In this document: in pieces, positions 38,563-48,055 of the stretch
How the letters are laid out: every line of letters starts with the position of its first letter
How positions within the stretch are numbered: the first letter of the stretch is position 1
Origin: Haematobacter missouriensis
Lineage (GTDB): Bacteria; Pseudomonadota; Alphaproteobacteria; Rhodobacterales; Rhodobacteraceae
DNA length: 64,000 nucleotides
Reading direction: 5' to 3'
Assembly: GCF_000740775.1 (NCBI RefSeq)
Contig: NZ_JFGS01000016.1
Location: forward strand, 29,025 to 93,024
Made by a program: the position numbers and the translations under genes
The notes under the pieces: model-generated
Database searches by the model: none
The model's input: only the letters and a program-made list of their open reading frames with translations
What the model was told of the DNA's origin: nothing

Positions 38563-41100
38563 GTGCAGAAAGTGACGGATTTCGTCTCCATCACGCCGAC
38601 GGCGACGATCGCCGTTCAGAGCCACGGCTGGCGGGCGAAATGCCTCCAGCGGCTTGTGCGTCTTCAGATGCCGGTTCCGCCGACGGTGGCGCTCTCCTTC
38701 GATGCGGTGCGGGCACTGGCGGCCGGCTATCCGCTTGATGCCTCTGCGCTCACCGACCTGCTGGGCCCGGGGAAGCTTATCTGCGTCCGGCCCAGCCCCG
38801 AGAATACCGAGTGGGGTGGCCCCTCCGCCGTTCTGAACATCGGTATGGGCGAGGAGTGCCACAACGCGCTGTCGGAAACCCATGGGCGAGAGGCAGCGGA
38901 TGCTCTCTATCTCCGCTTCGTGCAGGCCTATGCCGTCAACGTCGCGCGCCTCGACCCCGATATGTTCGAGTCCGACATGCCCACGGCGGAGGCGCTGCGC
39001 TTCGCGCTTCGCGCCTACGAGGACGAGACCGATGAACCCTTTCCGCAGGGAGCGGAACGGCAGCTGGCCGATGTGCTCCGCTCCATGTCGCGGGCGTGGG
39101 AGGGCACGTCGGCGCGGCTGCTGCGGCAGGCGAAGGGTGCGCCGGTGGATGCGGGGCTTGGCCTTGTCGTGCAGGCCATGGCGCTGGGTCTGGGCCGGGC
39201 GGAATCGGGCTCCGGTGTCATGCAGTTCGTTGACAGCACGACGGGTAAGCCGGGGATCAACGGCCGCTACCTCAGCCAGAGCCAGGGACGTGAGGCGCTG
39301 GCGCGGCGTGAAGGCTCGCTCTACCTCACCCGCGATCCGCGCGGTCCTTCGCTTGAGGAACTCTGCCCAGGCCCCTTCGATGAACTGGTCCGGCTGGGCT
39401 CGGTCAGCCGTCAGGGTCTGCGCGAGGAAATGCAGATCGAGTTTACTATCGAGAACGGCCATCTGCACGTTTTGGATGCGCTGAAGGTCGCGCGTACCTC
39501 ACGCGCGGCGGTCACTATTGCGGTGGCGCTGGCGGAGGACGGCGTTATCGAACGGGAGGAGGCGCTTCTGCGCATCCAGCCCCGCGCGCTATCGGAGCTT
39601 CTGCACCCGCAGGTTGACCCGTCGGGCGAACGTGACGTGATCGTCAAGGGTATCGCCGCCAGCCCGGGGGCGGCACAGGGCCGTATCGTTTTCAGCGCAA
39701 TGGCGGCGCAGGCCATGTCGGCACGTGGGGAAGCCTGCATTCTTGTCCGGCGCGAAACCGCGCCGGAGGATGTCCGCGGCATGCATGCGGCGAAAGGCAT
39801 CCTGACGGAACGGGGCGGCATGACCAGCCACGCCGCTGTCATCGCACGCGGGCTTGGCCTGCCGTGTGTCGTCGGAGCATCATCTCTCCGGTTCAATCCG
39901 CGGGACCGAACGCTTACCGCCATAGATGGGCGCATCTTTCACGAAGGCGATGTGATCACGATAGACGGCACGCGAGGTGAGGCGCTGGCCGGCGCACCCG
40001 GCTTGCTGGAGCCTGCATTGGATGATGCGTTCTACAGCCTGCTTCATTGGGCGGATGCGGTGCGCGATATCGGTGTCCGCGCCAATGCCGACACGCCGGA
40101 CGACGCCCGCATGGCCCGTGTCTTCGAGGCGGAGGGTATCGGCCTGTGCCGCACCGAACACATGTTCTTCGAGGAAGGCCGTCTGACCGTGATGCGGGAG
40201 ATGATCTTCGCCGACCGGTCCGAGGACCGCGCCGAGGCGCTGGACCGTCTGCTTCCCATGCAGCGCGATGATTTTGTCGAGCTTTTCGAGATCATGGACG
40301 GCCACCCCGTCTGCATCCGTCTGTTCGACCCGCCGTTGCATGAGTTCCTGCCCCAGACCCGTGACGGGATGCGCGAACTGGCCGAAGCGCTGGATCGCCC
40401 GCTGTCGGAGGTCACGCGGCGGGTGGAGTCCATGACGGAATTCAATCCGATGCTGGGTCTGCGTGGCGTGCGTCTGGGTATTGCGATGCCGGAGATCTAT
40501 GACATGCAGGTCCGCGCGATCTTTGAGGCGACGCTGGAAATCGGCCGTCGCGGCAAGCGGGTCGTGCCCGAAATCATGATCCCGCTCGTCTCCGCCCGGC
40601 GGGAGGTCGAACTGGTAAAGGCCCGGATCGACGCCGTCGCAGCCCTGGTACAGGCCCGCATGGGGGTGCCACTGGATTTTCGGCTCGGGGTCATGGTGGA
40701 AACACCGCGTGCGGCGTTGCGATCGGGCGATCTTGCGCAGCACAGCGCCTTCCTGAGCTTCGGCACCAATGATCTGACACAGATGACCTATGGCCTGTCT
40801 CGTGACGACGCGAGCCGGTTCATGAGCACTTACGTTCAGCAGGGCGTGTATCCTGAAGACCCTTTCCATCGGCTCGACACCGAAGGTGTCGGGGAGCTTC
40901 TGCTGATCGGCGCGGAACGGGGAAAGCGGGTGAATCCCGATCTCACCCTCTCCATCTGCGGGGAGCACGGAGGCAATCCCGAATCGATTTCCTTCTGTCG
41001 CGCGGCAGGATTCGACTACGTCTCCTGTTCGCCGTTTCGTGTTCCGGTTGCGAGGTTGACCGCTGCTCATCTTGCGCTAGAGAAGTGGAAGCGCAGGTAA
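38563..41100 (+). CDS. PPDK-like PEP-utilising protein with degenerate ATP-grasp domain
   Basis: 845 residues. The C-terminal two thirds match pyruvate phosphate dikinase: swivelling His domain GGMTSHAAVIARGLGLPCVVG (His near 420) and PEP/pyruvate TIM barrel with IGLCRTEHMFFE, EFNPMLGLRGVRLGI, GVMVETPRAAL, LSFGTNDLTQMTYGLSRDD and SICGEHGGNPESISFC (Cys near 799). The first 350 residues align only loosely with the PPDK nucleotide domain: VRSGA is VRPSP, the RNPSTGE segment is VDSTTGK, GEFLxNAQGEDV is GRYLSQSQGREAL, and the front glycine-rich part is missing. ATP use is therefore doubtful. GTG start preceded by AAGGGGGGG. It follows glyS by 79 bp. Confidence 0.8.
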   Translation: MQKVTDFVSITPTATIAVQSHGWRAKCLQRLVRLQMPVPPTVALSFDAVRALAAGYPLDASALTDLLGPGKLICVRPSPENTEWGGPSAVLNIGMGEECHNALSETHGREAADALYLRFVQAYAVNVARLDPDMFESDMPTAEALRFALRAYEDETDEPFPQGAERQLADVLRSMSRAWEGTSARLLRQAKGAPVDAGLGLVVQAMALGLGRAESGSGVMQFVDSTTGKPGINGRYLSQSQGREALARREGSLYLTRDPRGPSLEELCPGPFDELVRLGSVSRQGLREEMQIEFTIENGHLHVLDALKVARTSRAAVTIAVALAEDGVIEREEALLRIQPRALSELLHPQVDPSGERDVIVKGIAASPGAAQGRIVFSAMAAQAMSARGEACILVRRETAPEDVRGMHAAKGILTERGGMTSHAAVIARGLGLPCVVGASSLRFNPRDRTLTAIDGRIFHEGDVITIDGTRGEALAGAPGLLEPALDDAFYSLLHWADAVRDIGVRANADTPDDARMARVFEAEGIGLCRTEHMFFEEGRLTVMREMIFADRSEDRAEALDRLLPMQRDDFVELFEIMDGHPVCIRLFDPPLHEFLPQTRDGMRELAEALDRPLSEVTRRVESMTEFNPMLGLRGVRLGIAMPEIYDMQVRAIFEATLEIGRRGKRVVPEIMIPLVSARREVELVKARIDAVAALVQARMGVPLDFRLGVMVETPRAALRSGDLAQHSAFLSFGTNDLTQMTYGLSRDDASRFMSTYVQQGVYPEDPFHRLDTEGVGELLLIGAERGKRVNPDLTLSICGEHGGNPESISFCRAAGFDYVSCSPFRVPVARLTAAHLALEKWKRR

Positions 41101-41156
41101 TTATCTATAAGTTTCCGCTTAGTATCGGAAATATCTCACATTATTTATGGAAAACT

Positions 41157-41193
41157 ATCGGCGGGGTTCCGCCGATATGTGTGGTATTTTTGC
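41157..41193 (+). terminator. Possible terminator after the PPDK-like gene
   Basis: ATCGGCGG, loop GGTT, CCGCCGAT, followed 12 nt later by a TTTTT run. The surrounding 60 bp is AT-rich, unlike the neighbourhood. The gap between stem and T run weakens the call. Confidence 0.4.
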
Positions 41194-41278
41194 CACGTGA
41201 GTGGACCGCCCCCGCGATTGCCGCCTAACTCCCTTTCCGGCCCCTCGGGGCGCGAATGAAAACCAGTCGGGGAATGGG

Positions 41279-41917
41279 ATGACCAGGACAGGACGGGGTA
41301 TCGCGGTGGCTCTGGCTCTGGCCTTGGGATCACCGGCGACCGCCTTTACCGACGCGGCGACAACCGCGACGAGCGCGCAGGACGCGAACCATATATCGGC
41401 TGACGTGCGAAGGCCCGTCGATCCATGGCTTGTAAAAGCCGTCTCCGCCCCCGCGGAAGGGGAGATGCGTGTCCGGTATGACACGAGCTGGCTGGACGAA
41501 CAGCCGAAGGCAAATGGCGATGCGAACTGGCGTTGTCTGGCCAAGGCCGTCTATTTCGAATCTCGCGGTGAGCCGCTGCAGGGACAGTTTGCCGTCGCGG
41601 AGGTGATCCTCAACCGCGTGGAAAACCAGCAATGGCCAAATTCCATCTGTGGCGTGGTGAAGCAGGGCTGTCAGTTCTCGTTCATGTGCGACGGCACGCC
41701 CGACCATATCGCGGAGCGGAAGGCCTACGAGCGTGCCGGCAAGATCGCGCGGCTTATGCTGGACGGTGCTCCGCGCCAGCTCACCTACGGAGCGACGTTC
41801 TTTCACACGGTCCATGTGAAGCCCGGCTGGTCGCGCAAGATGGCGCGGACCACCCTCATCGGCGATCACCTGTTCTATCGGCTGCCCGGCGCGACGCAGC
41901 GCGTGGCAGCGGACTGA
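41279..41917 (+). CDS. SleB-like cell wall hydrolase
   Basis: 212 residues. It has an N-terminal hydrophobic signal-like segment (GIAVALALALGSPATAF). The C-terminal 130 residues are a hydrolase_2/SleB domain: RCLAKAVYFESRGEPLQGQFAVAEVILNRVENQQWPNSICGVV, the GCQFSFMCDGTPD stretch with paired Cys, and THYGATFFHTVHVKPGWSRKM-like end. The conserved Glu of YFESRGE is the expected catalytic acid. It should cut peptidoglycan in the periplasm. I chose ATG 41279 so the signal peptide begins the protein; folB follows after 81 bp. Confidence 0.88.
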   Translation: MTRTGRGIAVALALALGSPATAFTDAATTATSAQDANHISADVRRPVDPWLVKAVSAPAEGEMRVRYDTSWLDEQPKANGDANWRCLAKAVYFESRGEPLQGQFAVAEVILNRVENQQWPNSICGVVKQGCQFSFMCDGTPDHIAERKAYERAGKIARLMLDGAPRQLTYGATFFHTVHVKPGWSRKMARTTLIGDHLFYRLPGATQRVAAD

Positions 41918-41998
41918 GGTCGCGAACGGCATTGCTGGCATCTTCGGCTGCATCGTCTTAGGATCGGCGCCTTGCAGATGCCGCGCGAGGAGCCTCCG

Positions 41999-42880
41999 AT
42001 GACCGATGAAACCCGCCTCGCCTTCGCTCACCCGGAGGCGCGCGCGGCTGCCACAGCGTCCGACCCCCCGCTCGACCGGATCAGCCTGCGCGATCACGTG
42101 GTGGAGGCCGACATCGGCGCCTTCGCGGAGGAGCGGGGCAGGTGGCAGAGACTGCGTTTCGACATCGTGGTGGAAGTCGCGGCCCGCCCGGAGGGCAGCG
42201 ACGACGACGTGGATCACATCCTGTCCTATGACCGGCTGACGGAAGCCGTGCGCGATGAGCTGGCTGAGGGCCGGGTGAACCTGCTCGAAACGCTGGCTGA
42301 GGGCGTGGCGGACCGCATCCTGTCGCACCGCCTTGCGCGGCGGGCCTTTGTTCGCATCCAGAAACTCGACCGCGGACCGGGCGCGCTGGGGGTGGAAATC
42401 ATGCGGACGGCGGGGGAGGAAGCCCGGGCCGAGAGTGCCCTTCCCGCCTTTGCCGTGCTGCTGGTGTCCGCTGGAGAAGCTGCGCGCACCTCGGAGCTGC
42501 TGGCCGGGGTCGGAGAGGCCGTGGTGATCTGTCCAGGCCCTCCGGGAGAGCGCCCCATTGTGGCCAGCCCGGCGGCGCAATGGCGGATCGACCTTCTCGC
42601 GCTCGATCAGGCGGCCTGGCTCATCGCTGCAGCAGAGCCGCGACTTTCCGTCGTGGCCTCCCGCACGGAGATGGACTGGTCACTTCGACAGGGGCGGCCC
42701 ACAGTCTGGGCACCTGCCAAGATGCTTCTGGATGCGAGTGGGGAAGGCCAGCCCGCCCCGGATGATCTGGGTGCGCTCGGCCTGTGGCTGGCGGTACGGC
42801 ACGGGGCGGAACGGATCATCGCGCCGGAGGGTCTTTCGGTCCCGGCGGGACCTGTCCCGGTCGTGCGGCGGCCGGCCTAG
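41999..42880 (+). CDS. folB: Dihydroneopterin aldolase with C-terminal extension
   Basis: 293 residues, over twice the usual 120. Residues about 20-135 are the aldolase: ISLRDHVVEADIGAFAEERGRWQRLRFDIVVEV, ILSYDRLTEAVRDELAEGRVNLLETLAEGVADRI and VRIQKLDRGPGALGVEI with the catalytic Lys. It turns dihydroneopterin into the hydroxymethyl pterin used by folate synthesis. The remaining 155 residues (from about AFAVLLVSAGEAARTSELL) form an extra domain with a Rossmann-like beta-alpha pattern that I do not recognise. ATG 41999 follows GAGGAG. folP follows directly, so folate genes form an operon with glmM. Confidence 0.88.
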   Translation: MTDETRLAFAHPEARAAATASDPPLDRISLRDHVVEADIGAFAEERGRWQRLRFDIVVEVAARPEGSDDDVDHILSYDRLTEAVRDELAEGRVNLLETLAEGVADRILSHRLARRAFVRIQKLDRGPGALGVEIMRTAGEEARAESALPAFAVLLVSAGEAARTSELLAGVGEAVVICPGPPGERPIVASPAAQWRIDLLALDQAAWLIAAAEPRLSVVASRTEMDWSLRQGRPTVWAPAKMLLDASGEGQPAPDDLGALGLWLAVRHGAERIIAPEGLSVPAGPVPVVRRPA

Positions 42881-42918
42881 CTCTTGCCTATACGGCTGCT
42901 TTCCGCCACAGAAACCGC

Positions 42919-43938
42919 ATGACTTATTGGCGTCCTATTGTGATGAGCGACCCTGCCATGCCTGAGGCGGCGCTGCCGCTGGCGGGCGGCCCGCTCTGGT
43001 TCGACCGGGTGGAGATGTGGGAGCGGGGCGGGCCGAGGAGCCTGCTTCCCGCGCGTGATCTGCCGTCTGAGATGCGGGCCCGGCTGACAGAACCGCGGGC
43101 GCCGGTCGGGGGCCTTCCGCTCGACCGTCCGGTGGTCATGGGGATCCTGAACGTCACGCCCGACAGCTTCTCGGACGGCGGGCGCCACGACGCTCCCGAG
43201 GCCGCGTTGGACCATGCCCGCAGCATGATCGCCGCCGGAGCGGAGATCATCGACATCGGTGGGGAATCGACCCGCCCCGGCGCCCCCGAAGTCCCTGTGC
43301 GGGAGGAAATCGCGCGAACCGAGCCTGTGATCGCGGCCCTGCGTGCCGGGATGGCGGTGCCGCTTTCCATCGATACGCGGAAAGCGGTCGTGGCACGGGT
43401 CGCAGTCGCGGCGGGGGCGGTGCTGGTCAACGATGTGACGGGTCTCGACTTCGATCCGGGCATGGCGGCTGCGGTGGCGGAGACGGGAGCCGCGCTCTGT
43501 GTCATGCATTCGCGCGGCACGCCGGAGACTATGATTGGCCTGACCGCCTATGACGACGTGCTGGCCGATGTCTATGACTGGCTGGAAGCATCCGTCCTTC
43601 GGGCGGAGGCGGCGGGTATTCCGCGCAGCCGCATCGTGGTGGACCCGGGGATCGGCTTTGCCAAAACGGCGGAGCAGAACGTGGTGCTGCTGCGGGGGCT
43701 GTCGCTGTTTCACGGGCTGGGCTGCGGGTTGCTGCTCGGCGTCTCGCGCAAGCGTTTCATCGGGGCGATCGGCGGCGCGGCAGAGCCCCGCCAGCGCATG
43801 CCGGGATCGGTCGCCGTGGCGCTTGCCTGCGCCGGGCAGGGGGCGCAGATCCTGCGCGTACATGATGTGGCCGAGACGGTTCAGGCGCTGCGGTTGTGGC
43901 GCGCCATGACAGGCAGAGGTTGGGAGACGAGAGAATGA
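42919..43938 (+). CDS. folP: Dihydropteroate synthase
   Basis: 339 residues. Joins p-aminobenzoate to hydroxymethyl-dihydropterin diphosphate; target of sulfonamides. Marks: [113 protein letters not shown]. About 65 extra residues precede the core, as commonly seen in Rhodobacterales FolP; ATG 42919 ([12 protein letters not shown]) fits that. Its TGA overlaps the glmM ATG by 4 nt. Confidence 0.95.
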   Translation: MTYWRPIVMSDPAMPEAALPLAGGPLWFDRVEMWERGGPRSLLPARDLPSEMRARLTEPRAPVGGLPLDRPVVMGILNVTPDSFSDGGRHDAPEAALDHARSMIAAGAEIIDIGGESTRPGAPEVPVREEIARTEPVIAALRAGMAVPLSIDTRKAVVARVAVAAGAVLVNDVTGLDFDPGMAAAVAETGAALCVMHSRGTPETMIGLTAYDDVLADVYDWLEASVLRAEAAGIPRSRIVVDPGIGFAKTAEQNVVLLRGLSLFHGLGCGLLLGVSRKRFIGAIGGAAEPRQRMPGSVAVALACAGQGAQILRVHDVAETVQALRLWRAMTGRGWETRE

Positions 43939-45284
43939 CACGCAAGCTCTTCGGCACGGACGGAGTACGGGGGCAGGCCAACACCTACCCGATGACCGCC
44001 GAAATGGCGTTGCGTCTTGGTGCGGCGGCAGGGCGCTATTTCCGACGCGACGGGCTGAACCGGCATCAGGTGGTGATCGGCAAGGATACACGTCTGTCGG
44101 GCTACATGTTGGAAAACGCGCTGACGGCGGGGCTGACGTCCACCGGCATGAACGTGCTGCTGCTCGGACCGGTGCCGACGCCTGCGGTGGGCTTCCTCAC
44201 GCGATCCATGCGGGCGGATGTCGGGATCATGATTTCCGCCAGCCACAACCCGCATCAGGACAATGGCATCAAGTTCTTCGGCCCTGACGGTTTCAAGCTC
44301 TCCGATGAGGCAGAGGCGGAGATCGAGGCGATGGTGGCGGGGGAAATCCTGCCCGCCAAACCGCAGAACATCGGGCGGGCCAAGCGGATCGACGACGGGC
44401 GTGGACGCTATGTGGAATATGCCAAGACGACCTTTCCCGGTCGTGGTCGGCTGAACGGGCTGAAGATTGTCGTGGATTGCGCCAATGGAGCGGCCTATCG
44501 CGCCGCCCCGGAGGTGCTCTGGGAGCTCGGGGCGGAAGTCATCGCCATCGGGGTGGCGCCCGACGGGTTCAACATCAACGCCAACTGCGGCTCCACTCAT
44601 CCCGAAACAGCGGCGCGGCGCGTGGTGGCCGAAGGTGCGGACCTTGGCATCGCGCTTGACGGCGATGCCGACCGGGTGATCCTGATCGACGAGCAGGGCG
44701 CGATTGCCGATGGCGATCAGATCATGGCGCTGCTGGCCCGGCGCATGCAGGAACGCGGCACGCTCGCCCATGAGACGCTGGTGGCGACGGTCATGTCGAA
44801 CCTGGGACTGGAACGCTATCTCGCGGACCGGAGCATCACGTTGAAGCGAACGCCGGTTGGCGACCGTTACGTGGTCGAGGCGATGCGGGAGGGCGGCTTC
44901 AATCTTGGTGGAGAGCAGTCCGGCCATATCGTGATGACCGACTACACCACGACCGGAGACGGGCTGGTCGCGGCGCTGCAGTTTCTCGCTGCGATGGCGG
45001 ATACGGGAGAGAAGGCGAGTGTGCTCGCCCGCCAGTTCACACCCGTTCCCCAATTGCTGCGGAACGTCCGCTATACGGCGGGGCAGGAGCCGCTTGCCCT
45101 CAAGAGTGTGCGGGACGCGATCGCGCAGGCGGAACGCGCGCTGAACGGCCGCGGCAGGCTTCTCATCCGCAAGTCCGGCACGGAGCCGCTGATCCGCGTG
45201 ATGGCCGAGAGCGAGGATGATGCACTGACGGAGACGGCCGTCTCGGGCGTCGTCGATGCAGTGGAAGCGGCCACGCGCGCCTAA
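43935..45284 (+). CDS. glmM: Phosphoglucosamine mutase
   Basis: 449 residues. Converts glucosamine 6-phosphate to 1-phosphate for UDP-GlcNAc. It starts [15 protein letters not shown], with the phosphoserine loop [18 protein letters not shown], metal loop [11 protein letters not shown], sugar loop [10 protein letters not shown] and phosphate loop [18 protein letters not shown] overlap with folP, GAGACGAGAGA upstream. The folP-glmM pairing is common in bacteria. Confidence 0.97.
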   Translation: MTRKLFGTDGVRGQANTYPMTAEMALRLGAAAGRYFRRDGLNRHQVVIGKDTRLSGYMLENALTAGLTSTGMNVLLLGPVPTPAVGFLTRSMRADVGIMISASHNPHQDNGIKFFGPDGFKLSDEAEAEIEAMVAGEILPAKPQNIGRAKRIDDGRGRYVEYAKTTFPGRGRLNGLKIVVDCANGAAYRAAPEVLWELGAEVIAIGVAPDGFNINANCGSTHPETAARRVVAEGADLGIALDGDADRVILIDEQGAIADGDQIMALLARRMQERGTLAHETLVATVMSNLGLERYLADRSITLKRTPVGDRYVVEAMREGGFNLGGEQSGHIVMTDYTTTGDGLVAALQFLAAMADTGEKASVLARQFTPVPQLLRNVRYTAGQEPLALKSVRDAIAQAERALNGRGRLLIRKSGTEPLIRVMAESEDDALTETAVSGVVDAVEAATRA

Positions 45285-45288
45285 TGAA

Positions 45289-45317
45289 ATAAGGCCGCCT
45301 TTCCGGGACGGCCTTAT
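45289..45317 (+). terminator. Hairpin after glmM
   Basis: ATAAGGCCG, 11-nt loop, CGGCCTTAT: a 9-bp perfect stem 5 bp after the stop of glmM. A T run is lacking, so termination may be weak or need Rho. Confidence 0.5.
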
Positions 45318-45356
45318 CGGGACGGCTGTAGTGCCGCAACGGCGGCACGGTCAATT

Positions 45357-46532
45357 TCAAACCACTGCAGCCGCAGCGCGCTTGCGCTTGATCTCCTCAT
45401 GCATCCACGCGGTGATGTAGAGCGGGATGGGAGAGAGCAGCACGATGATATTCGCCGTCATTGGGGAAACATCCCGGCCCTCGGCCCAGATCTCGATCAC
45501 ATAGACGGCGAGGATATGGATGGTGAACACCTGCAGCGAGTGCCGCCCCAGCGTTGTCAGGAAGGGCCGCGTGAAGAACCAGTTGGCAAAGACCGAGGCC
45601 TTGTTGATCCACCGGCGGCTGCTTTCCTGCCCGGCCGAGATCAGCCAGACGATCAGGAACAGGTCGAGGAAGAACGCCACCACATAGATCGGAGCGAGCA
45701 TCGCCCTGTCAGATGTCCAGTAGAGCGTGTTGCTGTAATCCGGCCCGAACCAGTGCTGGCGCACTGCGATGTCGAATACAGCCAGCGCGGCGAACCCGAT
45801 CAGTCCGACGAAGAACACCTGCTCATAGACGGGCTTCTTCAGGAACTCGAGCGACAGCGTCTTGTTCGCCATGAGGTAGCCCGGATAAAGTCCGGCAAAG
45901 AACAGAACCTGCCAGCCGAAAACGTCGAAATAGATGCCGATGTTGACAGGATGGCCCATCTCGCGCAGCGCGCCCTCTATCGGCGGCTGGAGAATGTCCG
46001 TCAGCCCGAGTTGCGCGCCCAGCCACAGCAGGACAGACGTGATGAGCACCACGGGCCCGCGCCCAGTCTTGAAAGCCCAGAGCACGAAAGGCGTGGCGAT
46101 CATGAAGAACACATACATCGGCAGGATGCCCATATGCATCGAACCACCAACGAGCAGCAGGGAGACAAGCGTGAATAACACCGGTTCCCGCGCATAAGAC
46201 GACAGGATGGCCGGAACATCCGAGAAGGCGGCGAAAACCAGCGCTGCCACAAGAAACACCCCGATCAGCGCGGCCTGATAGGCGTATATCTTGCGGATGC
46301 GGGACCAGATGCTGCTGGTCATCGTCTCATAGCCGCGCTTGAGCAGGATCTTTCCATAGACAAGCCCCACCACCAGCCCGGAAACAAAGACAAAGCCCTG
46401 CGCGTCCTCCACCCATCCGATGGAATGATGGGTCAACACACCGATGGGTGCATTCACGACGGGCGCAACATGCGCGATCATCATGAACAGCAGGAAATAC
46501 CCGCGAAATCCGTCGATTAGCGTGAGACGCAT
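45357..46532 (-). CDS. OpgC-like membrane acyltransferase
   Basis: 391 residues, about ten membrane helices. It begins MRLTLIDGFRGYFLLFMMIAHV with the DGFRG motif of OpgC/acyltransferase-3-related proteins, then VNAPIGVLTHHSIGWVEDAQGFVFVSGLVVG, MHMGILPMYVFFMIATPFVLWAF and LTTLGRHSLQVFTIHILAVYVIEI. OpgC proteins add succinyl groups to osmoregulated periplasmic glucans, but no opgG/opgH gene is close, so the acceptor here is uncertain. Encoded against glmM. Stop region at 45357 follows an inverted repeat of glmM. Confidence 0.85.
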   Translation of the reverse strand: MRLTLIDGFRGYFLLFMMIAHVAPVVNAPIGVLTHHSIGWVEDAQGFVFVSGLVVGLVYGKILLKRGYETMTSSIWSRIRKIYAYQAALIGVFLVAALVFAAFSDVPAILSSYAREPVLFTLVSLLLVGGSMHMGILPMYVFFMIATPFVLWAFKTGRGPVVLITSVLLWLGAQLGLTDILQPPIEGALREMGHPVNIGIYFDVFGWQVLFFAGLYPGYLMANKTLSLEFLKKPVYEQVFFVGLIGFAALAVFDIAVRQHWFGPDYSNTLYWTSDRAMLAPIYVVAFFLDLFLIVWLISAGQESSRRWINKASVFANWFFTRPFLTTLGRHSLQVFTIHILAVYVIEIWAEGRDVSPMTANIIVLLSPIPLYITAWMHEEIKRKRAAAAVV

Positions 46533-46709
46533 GGGATGTCTCCGAATGAAAATCAGGGTTCGAAAAGCGGAACCCTTTGGCGGCTAACGCTGTAGGCCCG
46601 GAATCGATCCGTGAAAAGGCCGCGACAGGCAAAATCCCGCCATATCGTCGTGAACTTGAGGAAGGATATCGCCGACGGCAAGGAACTGCAAAAAAAGCGG
46701 CAGGCGGGC

Positions 46710-46738
46710 TTGACGCGACACCGGGGCTGGAATACCTA
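46710..46738 (+). promoter_or_regulatory. Putative sigma-70 promoter of tRNA-Met
   Basis: TTGACG (46710-46715), 17-bp spacer, TACCTA (46733-46738), 11 bp before the tRNA 5' end. Confidence 0.75.
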
Positions 46739-46749
46739 CGCGCCACTTC

Positions 46750-46826
46750 GGCGGAGTAGCTCAGTTGGTTAGAGCAGAGGAATCATAATCCTTGTGTCGG
46801 GGGTTCAAATCCCTCCTCCGCTACCA
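46750..46826 (+). tRNA. tRNA-Met (CAT), elongator type
   Basis: A 77-nt cloverleaf with encoded CCA. Acceptor stem GGCGGAG pairs with CTCCGCT, D arm AGCTCAGTTGGTTAGAGC, anticodon loop ATCATAA (anticodon CAT), T arm GGGGG-TTCAAAT-CCCTC. A1-like initiator features are absent and the body matches alphaproteobacterial elongator tRNA-Met; lysidine-type tRNA-Ile cannot be wholly excluded. Confidence 0.95.
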
Positions 46827-47496
46827 TAAAGACCTGCAAAGGCGTGCACGTGTGCCGTCGCGGTAAATGGTCTTTCCCTATCACAGTGGGCTTCTGACCC
46901 GGCAGTGAGAAACTCCGGCGTATGATGATGAGCGGTCGCTGTCACCGTGGCTCCATCCGCGCATCCGCATGGCCGCGTCATCACGTCAGAACGCTTGGCA
47001 CCCATGCGTTTGTCTGGATTGCAAAAAAACATCGGTTCGCGCTGTGCTGCATCAGGTATTTTCAGGTGCAGCCATGAAATCCGACGCGGATTTGCAGTCC
47101 ATTCTGCATGTGAGGAATATCAACTGAGGAATATCAACGAATTCTTGAGAGGTTTTCTCGTGGCGACAGTTGAGAGCCTCAGCTTGGACGCCAGAGATCG
47201 TCTTGAAGCACTCATCGGCACCTCCAAGGCGCTTCTGGTGGCGCTTGCACTCCACCGGGTGGGGCGCCGGTTTTCAGCGCGCGGTGAGTTCGTGAGCCAC
47301 TCCTAGCTCGCGTGCCCTGCGGTACAGACGGACGTTGCCCGAAGCCTGCGCCGTTGGCAGGTTGCATTGCAATTTGCCACGGAATGCTACCTGTATTCAG
47401 TGTAGAACAGTTAACGAAGCGAACTTCGACGAGGAAACCGGTTTCGGGCGGTTCTCGCGCGAGAGCATCGCCAATCAGCAAAATCAGGAGCTTTTC
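46827..47496. other. Gene-poor region after tRNA-Met
   Basis: 670 bp with no gene I can support. It holds a 14-bp direct duplication and a short open stretch reading FLVATVESLSLDARDRLEALIGTSK, faintly like the middle of a Tn3-family transposase. Composition is closer to decayed accessory DNA than to the core genes. Confidence 0.5.
47111..47138. repeat. 14-bp tandem duplication
   Basis: TGAGGAATATCAAC occurs twice back to back. It may be a replication slip or the scar of an insertion. Confidence 0.9.
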
Positions 47497-47697
47497 ATGA
47501 CCGCGAAGTCAGAGACCGCGAAGACCGGCGTACGCCATGTCGCCCGCAAGTCGATCTTCGATGAGGTCTATGACGATGCGAATTGGGGGGAAGGTAGGAA
47601 CTTCGCCCCGCGCCCGGCGCCGAAAGCGGCCGAGGAACACGAAGTCTGGCAACTGACCCTTGGGAAGGGGCGGGAGAAGCCCCGCAAGGTCAAGTAG
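47497..47697 (+). CDS. Small hypothetical protein
   Basis: 66 residues, strongly basic and charged (MTAKSETAKTGVRHVARKSI, DEVYDDANWGEGRNFAPRP, ending EKPRKVK). AGGAG lies 6 nt before ATG 47497, which is the main support. No membrane helix, signal peptide or known motif. It has no close operon partner and is convergent with the DUF982 gene. The family is unknown to me. Confidence 0.5.
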   Translation: MTAKSETAKTGVRHVARKSIFDEVYDDANWGEGRNFAPRPAPKAAEEHEVWQLTLGKGREKPRKVK

Positions 47698-47716
47698 CCG
47701 ACCGGACGTCTATTAT

Positions 47717-48049
47717 TCAGGCGTTATGCGGTCTCGCTCTGGCGACCATGTTTTCTGACACGAAGCCAGCGCTCCGTGCTGCTGCAATGAATGCGCGACG
47801 CGCCGTTCCGACAGAAACCATGCAGTCCATGGCGGCATCAAGCTGATCTACAGCCTTCTGGCGCGCGTCATCGGATACCGGCCATTTGCGGCGAAGCCAG
47901 TAACTTGCCTGTTCGATGGTGCTGAATTTCTGCACGTCGCCGTCGGGAGACGTGACAAAAGACAGGGGTTCACCCCAGTTAATCTCGATCAAAATATACT
48001 TCTTTCTGGAAGGTGGATTGCCCGCATCCCTGATGTCGAGGCAGTCCAT
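47717..48049 (-). CDS. DUF982 family protein
   Basis: 110 residues. The DUF982 pattern is visible: INWGEPLSFVTSPDGDVQKFSTIEQASYWLRRKWPV, then a helix with ARQKAVDQLDAAMDCMVSVGTARRAFIAAARSAGFV. Family members are small proteins of about 80-110 aa, abundant in rhizobia and relatives, with no known function. It follows the cold-shock gene on the minus strand, with a hairpin between. Confidence 0.75.
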   Translation of the reverse strand: MDCLDIRDAGNPPSRKKYILIEINWGEPLSFVTSPDGDVQKFSTIEQASYWLRRKWPVSDDARQKAVDQLDAAMDCMVSVGTARRAFIAAARSAGFVSENMVARARPHNA

Positions 48050-48055
48050 GAAGAT

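Noticed and set aside
36366..38594. 742-codon open frame antisense to glyS
   Set aside because: Mirror frame of a clear glyS gene; His/Arg/Gly-rich shadow composition with no motif.
46947..47306. 119-residue open frame downstream of tRNA-Met
   Set aside because: No ribosome site, mixed composition, and only a faint transposase-like stretch; not supported as a gene.
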